Of a stretch of DNA of 64,000 nt, positions 60,811 through 64,000 are shown in pieces. The first letter of the stretch is position 1. The number at the start of each line of letters is the position of its first letter. Source of the DNA: Ohtaekwangia sp036786105 (GTDB taxonomy: Bacteria; Bacteroidota; Bacteroidia; Cytophagales; Cyclobacteriaceae); the NCBI RefSeq assembly GCF_036786105.1, contig NZ_DAIQRQ010000012.1, positions 1-64,000 of the forward strand. The letters run 5' to 3'. The notes under the pieces were generated by a model. The model was not told where the DNA came from, ran no database searches, and saw only the letters and a program-made list of their open reading frames with translations. The position numbers were made by a program, and so were the translations under genes.

Positions 60811-63519
60811 TCAATGCCAGCTATATTCAAAATGATATACTCCCGAGCCGAGCTTCATCTTCAGGTCTTCACCTTGTTTTTCAGGGGTGATCTTGGCTGC
60901 CGAAAGTTCTGCTTTGTGTTCAGTAACATGTTGATCGGCTGCATGGGGCAATATTATGGTTGCCGTTGTGTTGGGCGGCACCTGTGCATCAAGTATAAAT
61001 ATACCATTCTCTATTTTCCATGTGGAACTGAGCAAGCCGTATAAAGTTTGCAGTTCAGCAGTAGCGGTTGTTAATCTTCCCTTCGAAGGTTCAGGAGCAA
61101 TAAGGCTTTGCTTGTAACCGGGAGCGGCTTCTTGCAGACCCGCCACTGTGCGATACATCCAGTCGCCTATAGCACCGTAAGCATAATGGTTAAATGAGTT
61201 CATACCGGGTGTTTGAAAAGTGCTGTCGGGCTTCATACCGTCCCAACGTTCCCATATAGTAGTAGCTCCCATCTTTACGGGGTATAGCCATGACGGATAT
61301 GTTTCCTGCAGCAGCAAATCGTAAGCAACATCGGTATAGCCGAAGCGTGTCAGCACATGGCAGAGGTATGGGGTGCCGAGAAAACCCGTAGTGAGGTGGT
61401 TGTCGTAATCTTTTACGTTCAGTGCTAGGCGCTCTGCTGTTTGTGCACGTTGTGATTCCGGCAGCATGTCGAAATTCAGTGCAAGCACGTATGCTGTCTG
61501 GGTTCCTGACACTAACCTGCCGGAGGGTGTTGTATATTCTCTTATGAAAGCGTCTTTGATCTTTTTAAGTTGCGCGCTGTAATGCTGCACATCTTCGGTT
61601 TTACCCAATGTCTGCGCAGCATTCAGTAGTAATTGTGTCGAGTGCGCCCAGAAGCATTGTGCTATCAGGTACTTATCGGTTACGGCCGAGCGACCATCGT
61701 TATCATCAAAAGGTCGGTAGAAGAGCCAGTCACCAAAGTGGAAGCCGGTGTTCCAGAGATCATTCTTACTATTCTTCTCCATATAGTTTACCCAGGCTTT
61801 CATACTCTCATATTGATTCTCGAGAATGCGTTTGTCGCCAAAAGCCTGGTATAGATTCCAGGGTATAATAACGGCCGCATCAGCCCAGCCGGTGGAGGCC
61901 ACATCCTGATCGCCCAGTACGTTCGGTATAACAAACGGCACAGCACCATCGCTACGCTGATCGGCAGCTACATCTTTCAACCACTTGTGAAAGAACGATG
62001 CCACGTTCATGTTATAGGCAGCTGTGCGACTGAACACCTGCGCATCACCTGTCCAGCCGAGGCGCTCATTACGCTGCGGACAATCGGTAGGTACATCTAT
62101 AAAATTACCTTTCTGACCCCACTGTATATTATGCTGCAATTGGTTGATGAGAGCGTTCGAGCAACTGAAATTGCCCGTTGGCGCCATGTCGGAATAGAGT
62201 GCAGTAGCTGAAATGTTATCCGCTGTTAAGGTGCCCGGAAATCCTTCTACCCATGCATATCGGAAACCAAAGAAGCTGAAGTGCGGCTCATACACTTCTT
62301 CCTCGCCACCTTTCAAGGTATATACTACTTCAGCTTTAGCTTCTCGCAGGTTATCGAGGTATACGTTTTTATTTTTGTCCAGCACCTCTGCGTGGCGTAT
62401 CGTGATTTTGTTGCCAGCGTTACCTTTTGCTTTGAGCGTTATCCACCCGACTAAATTTTGACCGAAGTCAACAACAGTTTCGCCCTTTGGGGTTTTAAAT
62501 ATTTTTACCGGTTTGAACGTTTCGTGTTTCCGAACAGGTGGTCCGTAAGAAGCCAGTATATTTTCTTTTCCACCGTTGATTACGCGCACAGCTTGCCAAT
62601 CGGTATCATTAAAGCCAGGTGCTGCCCATCCTTTCTTTTCCAGGCGTGCATCGTACGCCTCGCCATAATATATACCGGCTTTGCGAATAGCGCTGGCGGA
62701 TGCTTTCCATTTGTCGTCCGAAGTAATGACATCTTTGGAGCCATCGGTATAATTTATTTCAAGTTGATAGAGCAGCCCGAGCGTTTTGCCATATACATTC
62801 TTCAGCCCGCCCCATGCCAGGTATCCGCGATACCATCCATCGCCTAATAATACGCCGGTAGCGTTGTTGCCGCTCTGCACGAGCGCAGTAACATCGTAAG
62901 TCTGGTATTGCAGTCTTTTGTTATAGCTAGTCCAGCCGGGTGTGAGGTATTGATCGCCCACACGCTTACCGTTGATGTGCGCTTCGTATAGTCCGTGTGC
63001 TGTAATGTATAGTCTTGCAGAAGCAATGGCCTTCTTTGCTTCGAATGTTCTTCGCAGCATGGGTGCCGGTTGTCCGGTGCTATCGCCCGGTAAGGCAGGT
63101 TCGATCCAGCTTGCCTGCCAGTCGTCCGGTTTCAATAATCCCATTTCAAAAAACTGCGCTTCACTAAAGGCCGAGGCATTGCCTTTGTTATCCCAGGCAC
63201 GCACTTGCCAGCGATACCGTTGTTTAGCTTTGAGCGGAGCACCCTGATAAGGAATGAATACCGATTGATCGGATGTTACTTTCCCGCTCTGCCACACCAG
63301 CGTTTTGGCTTTATCGTCCTGACTTACGCGAACTTCGTATGCAGTTTGAAGAACATCGCGCAGCGAAGAGCGAAGTTTCCAGCTAAAGCGTGGCGAGGTA
63401 ACATCTATACCCAGCGGATTGTGTTGATATTCTGTCGTTAGCTCAACGAGCTGAAGTTTCTGCGCATACCCAATGAGTGTGCAGAGAATTAAGAGCAGTG
63501 TAGTGACAAAGCGTGGCAT
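60811..63519 (-). CDS. GH78 alpha-L-rhamnosidase (secreted)
   Basis: A 902-residue enzyme with a signal peptide (MPRFVTTLLLILCTLIGYAQ). Order: N-terminal fibronectin-like/beta domains (about 22-150), Bac_rhamnosid_N, the CBM67-like beta domain, the (alpha/alpha)6 catalytic barrel with the acid motif DCPQRNERLGWTGDAQ and the base region TTIWERWDG, and a C-terminal beta domain. Releases L-rhamnose from pectin side chains or plant glycosides, complementing the arabinan enzymes. Rhamnose pathway genes are not in the window. Confidence 0.94.
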   Translation of the reverse strand: MPRFVTTLLLILCTLIGYAQKLQLVELTTEYQHNPLGIDVTSPRFSWKLRSSLRDVLQTAYEVRVSQDDKAKTLVWQSGKVTSDQSVFIPYQGAPLKAKQRYRWQVRAWDNKGNASAFSEAQFFEMGLLKPDDWQASWIEPALPGDSTGQPAPMLRRTFEAKKAIASARLYITAHGLYEAHINGKRVGDQYLTPGWTSYNKRLQYQTYDVTALVQSGNNATGVLLGDGWYRGYLAWGGLKNVYGKTLGLLYQLEINYTDGSKDVITSDDKWKASASAIRKAGIYYGEAYDARLEKKGWAAPGFNDTDWQAVRVINGGKENILASYGPPVRKHETFKPVKIFKTPKGETVVDFGQNLVGWITLKAKGNAGNKITIRHAEVLDKNKNVYLDNLREAKAEVVYTLKGGEEEVYEPHFSFFGFRYAWVEGFPGTLTADNISATALYSDMAPTGNFSCSNALINQLQHNIQWGQKGNFIDVPTDCPQRNERLGWTGDAQVFSRTAAYNMNVASFFHKWLKDVAADQRSDGAVPFVIPNVLGDQDVASTGWADAAVIIPWNLYQAFGDKRILENQYESMKAWVNYMEKNSKNDLWNTGFHFGDWLFYRPFDDNDGRSAVTDKYLIAQCFWAHSTQLLLNAAQTLGKTEDVQHYSAQLKKIKDAFIREYTTPSGRLVSGTQTAYVLALNFDMLPESQRAQTAERLALNVKDYDNHLTTGFLGTPYLCHVLTRFGYTDVAYDLLLQETYPSWLYPVKMGATTIWERWDGMKPDSTFQTPGMNSFNHYAYGAIGDWMYRTVAGLQEAAPGYKQSLIAPEPSKGRLTTATAELQTLYGLLSSTWKIENGIFILDAQVPPNTTATIILPHAADQHVTEHKAELSAAKITPEKQGEDLKMKLGSGVYHFEYSWH

Positions 63520-63585
63520 AATAAAGTATAATTATGCCTTAAAATAGAAAGTCGGTGCGGATTAACTACCCTGCTCTTTGCTGCT

Positions 63586-64000
63586 TCAGGAATTAAATAA
63601 GTCGTGAAGTTTGGCGTATTGCAGCAGCATAATGGTTTTGGCATCGCGTATCTCACCCGCGGCAATCATGCCGTATGCCTTTTCAAAGTCGTATTCCAGT
63701 ACTTCAATGTCTTCATCTTCATCCACACCTCCACCTTCGTTTACTTTTTGGTCGTGCGAATATTCGCCGATAAAGAAATACAGTATCTCCGTTACCGATC
63801 CGGGTGACATATATACATCGAATATCTTCTTGACATGCGATATGCGATAGCCCGTCTCTTCTTCGGTTTCCCTGCGAATGCAATCCTCCGGATTATCCAG
63901 ATCGAGTAAACCGGCACAGGCTTCGATGAGCATACCGCTGTCGTTACCGTTCACAAAAGTGGGTAGGCGAAACTGTCGCGTCAGGATTACCGTGCGTTGC
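63586..64000 (-). CDS. nudK: GDP-mannose pyrophosphatase NudK, C-terminal part
   Basis: Nudix hydrolase that cleaves GDP-mannose to mannose 1-phosphate and GMP. The frame continues off the window end, so the N-terminal region is missing. The visible part matches E. coli NudK along its length: RTVILTRQFRLPTFVNGN, ESG-like DSGMLIEACAGLLD, the Nudix box ending RRETEEETGY, YMSPGSVTEILYFFIGEY, the acidic GGGVDEDEDIEVLEY and AGEIRDAKTIMLLQYAK. The first glutamate of the Nudix box is Asn here (LDNPED). 66 bp upstream of the GH78 gene on the same strand. Confidence 0.92.
   Translation of the reverse strand, partial: QRTVILTRQFRLPTFVNGNDSGMLIEACAGLLDLDNPEDCIRRETEEETGYRISHVKKIFDVYMSPGSVTEILYFFIGEYSHDQKVNEGGGVDEDEDIEVLEYDFEKAYGMIAAGEIRDAKTIMLLQYAKLHDLFNS

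Noticed and set aside
1..64000. tRNA, rRNA or riboswitch genes
   Set aside because: No cloverleaf, rRNA core or known riboswitch core was recognised by eye; a covariance search (tRNAscan-SE, Rfam) would be needed to be certain.
1..64000. Insertion sequences or prophage
   Set aside because: No transposase, integrase or phage structural gene was found; the palindromic elements have no coding capacity.

Overview
The window reads as chromosomal DNA of a Bacteroidota bacterium, most probably a Cytophagales-type soil or aquatic species. Support comes from the gene families: a TonB/ExbB/ExbD cluster with two ExbD-like genes in a row, a 14-gene nuo operon with separate nuoC and nuoD and a very short nuoG, a HYR-repeat surface protein, a Nudix-type AraR regulator, LytTR signalling and a GIN-domain (DUF2807) protein. 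The sequence is draft quality: four runs of exactly 100 N (6917-7016, 15904-16003, 31010-31109, 51365-51464) are scaffold gaps. One lies inside nuoA, one inside a tandem repeat, and one is flanked by the same 55 bases on both sides.

Layout. 1-6779, mostly minus strand: the N-terminal part of a HYR-repeat adhesin-like protein, methionine aminopeptidase, DUF2200 (plus strand), a formylglycine-generating-enzyme-like lipoprotein, an MFS transporter, and prfB with its programmed +1 frameshift. 7294-15445, plus: a small secreted protein, DedA, and an energy-transduction cluster (ExbB, ExbD, ExbD, TonB, small membrane protein, phosphate-binding-like lipoprotein, TPR protein, second ExbB, third ExbD). 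15794-29066: the complete complex I operon nuoA-N. 29401-35245: CBS protein, bestrophin, a ~98-bp tandem repeat array, glpK, glpD and a HAD phosphatase. 35255-36160, minus: an unrecognised two-gene module whose downstream gene may be HEPN-like. 36408-48687: an L-arabinose/arabinan locus (araB, araD, GH127, araA, sodium symporter, Nudix-type AraR, two GH51 arabinofuranosidases) with shared ATAAGTGTA-type candidate operator sites. 48951-53276: MgtC, DUF2807, YigZ and an MFS drug transporter. 53861-57111, minus: a LiaF-like/DUF4288/histidine kinase/LytTR envelope-stress operon. 57345-58560: an HTH plus nucleotidyltransferase pair that looks like an AbiE-type toxin-antitoxin or defence cassette, with a well-formed promoter and palindromic operator. 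58665-64000: a second LiaF-like protein, tandem lipoproteins, a GH78 rhamnosidase and nudK (cut by the window end).

How the genes work together. The arabinan locus makes a coherent pathway: GH51 and GH127 enzymes, predicted to be exported, release L-arabinose, the sodium symporter imports it, and AraA, AraB and AraD convert it to D-xylulose 5-phosphate under AraR. Complex I sets up the proton motive force that the ExbB/ExbD modules would use.

Most promising for follow-up: the HTH/nucleotidyltransferase cassette; a family of large palindromic elements at two convergent gene junctions (53447-53650 and 60441-60690) whose hairpin arms differ in sequence but stay complementary; a composite intergenic repeat spread through the nuo and arabinose spacers; and the two-gene module at 35255-36160.
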